The position numbers and the translations under genes are program-made. Below are positions 63,145 to 64,000 of a stretch of DNA of 64,000 nucleotides, in pieces (position 1 is the first letter of the stretch; every line of letters starts with the position of its first letter). The notes under the pieces are model-generated. The model ran no database searches. It saw nothing but the letters and a program-made list of their open reading frames with translations, and was not told the origin of the DNA. Source of the stretch: Favolaschia claudopus. Taxonomy: Eukaryota > Basidiomycota > Agaricomycetes > Agaricales > Mycenaceae. Location of the stretch: contig JAWWNJ010000259.1 in NCBI GenBank assembly GCA_037176885.1, positions 62,001 through 126,000 on the forward strand, read 5' to 3'.

Positions 63145-63924
63145 GTGTGTAGTTGGATCCAATTCCTGCTGTTTACCTCAAGTGCTCATCCTCCTTTAGA
63201 TGCTGTTATCTACGCATCTCCCATCGCAAACACTACCATCGAAGAATCCATCCAAAACCGAAACGCATGCCGTGTCTGCGGCAAGGCTGTCAAAGGCCCG
63301 GATCGCCAACAACATGTCATTCTCAAGGCATCTCGCGGCGTATCTGAAGCCTCTGTGCGAGTACCCGTACGTCTGTCGATTAATCTCGGAACCATTTTGC
63401 CGATATCACAGCAGGTGTCGACCTCGTACCCATGTGGGACATGTGGCGGAACCTGCAGTATCTCTATCAAGAACAAGAAGGCCGACTCCGACTGCCCTTC
63501 AGCCTACCCTTTCCTAATCACTACCGCCAAGAAGTTTCTGCCAACTCGGCCATGCACCAATGTTCCTGTTCTCTGTGCTATGCAGAATTGTAAGCAGATT
63601 CATTGGAAGTATAATTTCCGACAGCACATGGAAGAGCGACACCCCGGCTGGGAGGATCTCATCTCGGATGATTTTGTCGAAGAAATCCGGATTTCTTCTC
63701 AAGAACAACTGGGATTGAGGATTCCATTACAGTTTGTGATCCAGTGGCCCCCATCTCCTCCTCCTTCCACTTCCGAGCCCATCTCCACCCGCCCATCTAC
63801 CCCAACGGCGCAAAAACGGCCTGCATCGACAGTCCCGCTTTCTCCCCGACGATCATCAGCACGAAATAAAGAGAATGATGACCCTAATGATACCCATACA
63901 GCCAAAATACGGCGTATTACATAG
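63145..63924 (+). CDS. Hypothetical zinc-finger protein, 5' end uncertain
   Basis: An open frame of 259 codons ends at 63924. From about residue 42 it has CRVCGKAVKGPDRQQH, then YPCGTCGGTCS at about 95-105, and a C2H2-type finger CAMQNCKQIHWKYNFRQHMEERH at about 143-165. The C-terminus is rich in Pro, Ser and Thr with a basic end (ARNKENDD, then AKIRRIT). This spacing of cysteine blocks recurs in mushroom proteins of unknown function, probably DNA- or protein-binding in the nucleus. The first residues before ASPIANTT may be intron, because CCTTTAG ends at 63199. A 45-bp GTACGT-to-CACAG stretch (63369-63413) could be a phase-0 intron, since it is open in frame either way. The MITE at 62017 lies 370 bp upstream and may have displaced the 5' exons. 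Confidence 0.55.
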   Translation: MCSWIQFLLFTSSAHPPLDAVIYASPIANTTIEESIQNRNACRVCGKAVKGPDRQQHVILKASRGVSEASVRVPVRLSINLGTILPISQQVSTSYPCGTCGGTCSISIKNKKADSDCPSAYPFLITTAKKFLPTRPCTNVPVLCAMQNCKQIHWKYNFRQHMEERHPGWEDLISDDFVEEIRISSQEQLGLRIPLQFVIQWPPSPPPSTSEPISTRPSTPTAQKRPASTVPLSPRRSSARNKENDDPNDTHTAKIRRIT

Positions 63925-64000
63925 TTATTTTCTAGATACCTTACTCGCACATAGTGTATTGTAGAGCTACATACGAAATTGCAGCTCTTTCTTGGAGATT

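Overview
The window is a stretch of fungal nuclear DNA, most likely from an agaricomycete basidiomycete with a repeat-rich genome (a Mycena-like mushroom would fit, but the species cannot be fixed from sequence alone). The reasons are short introns of about 45-60 bp with GTNNGT and YAG ends, an agaricomycete-type Ty3/Gypsy polyprotein, and fragments of families expanded in mushrooms: an F-box protein, a DUF6698-like protein, a Plavaka-like transposase, an AgaK1-like kinase, a TET/JBP-like 2OG oxygenase and a PUF protein. There is no operon structure, no bacterial signal and no rRNA or CRISPR. I did not recognise any tRNA gene.

Layout. 1-5.4 kb: diverged direct repeats that recurrently carry a CCCCCCA motif on one strand. 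6.0-6.7 kb: a TA-flanked MITE. 7.7-8.1 kb: a gene remnant with an apparent 7-nt microexon. 9.1-11.6 kb: the 3' end of a LINE next to a decayed Gypsy reverse transcriptase. 12.7-19.55 kb: a 5'-truncated, frameshifted Ty3/Gypsy element with protease, RT, RNase H, integrase and chromodomain, an extra ORF after integrase, and two younger insertions inside integrase. 19.6-21.7 kb: diverged repeats hosting a TIR element and an hAT-type element with an 8-bp duplication. 21.7-25.9 kb: no gene recognised. 25.9-34.6 kb: a gene-remnant cluster (kinase-like, Plavaka-like, DUF6698-like, TET/JBP-like), the last two each split by a transposon with a target-site duplication. 35.4-36.3 kb: a two-exon coiled-coil gene. 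37.24-41.46 kb: a complete, very young LTR element that encodes only Gag. 41.8-46.9 kb: near-identical MITEs either side of a complex satellite and an intact F-box gene. 48.3-49.2 kb: a LINE ORF1. 49.4-52.4 kb: hAT and TA-flanked MITEs, one nested in another. 54.6-55.2 kb: the 3' exons of a PUF gene. 55.6-59.9 kb: nested TIR elements. 62.0-62.8 kb: a second copy of the 6-kb MITE family. 63.1-63.9 kb: a zinc-finger gene whose 5' end is not found.

How the parts relate. Most of the DNA is transposons in layers. At least five insertions lie inside coding sequence (two in integrase, one in the DUF6698-like gene, one in the TET/JBP-like gene, one in a MITE terminal repeat), and in the integrase and oxygenase cases subtracting insert plus duplication puts the reading frame exactly back in register. 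The best candidate for something unusual is the Gag-only LTR element at 37241-41455. It has a 939-codon Gag, LTRs that differ at about one base, a perfect 5-bp duplication and no pol, so it resembles the TR-GAG class known from plants and must rely on enzymes supplied in trans.
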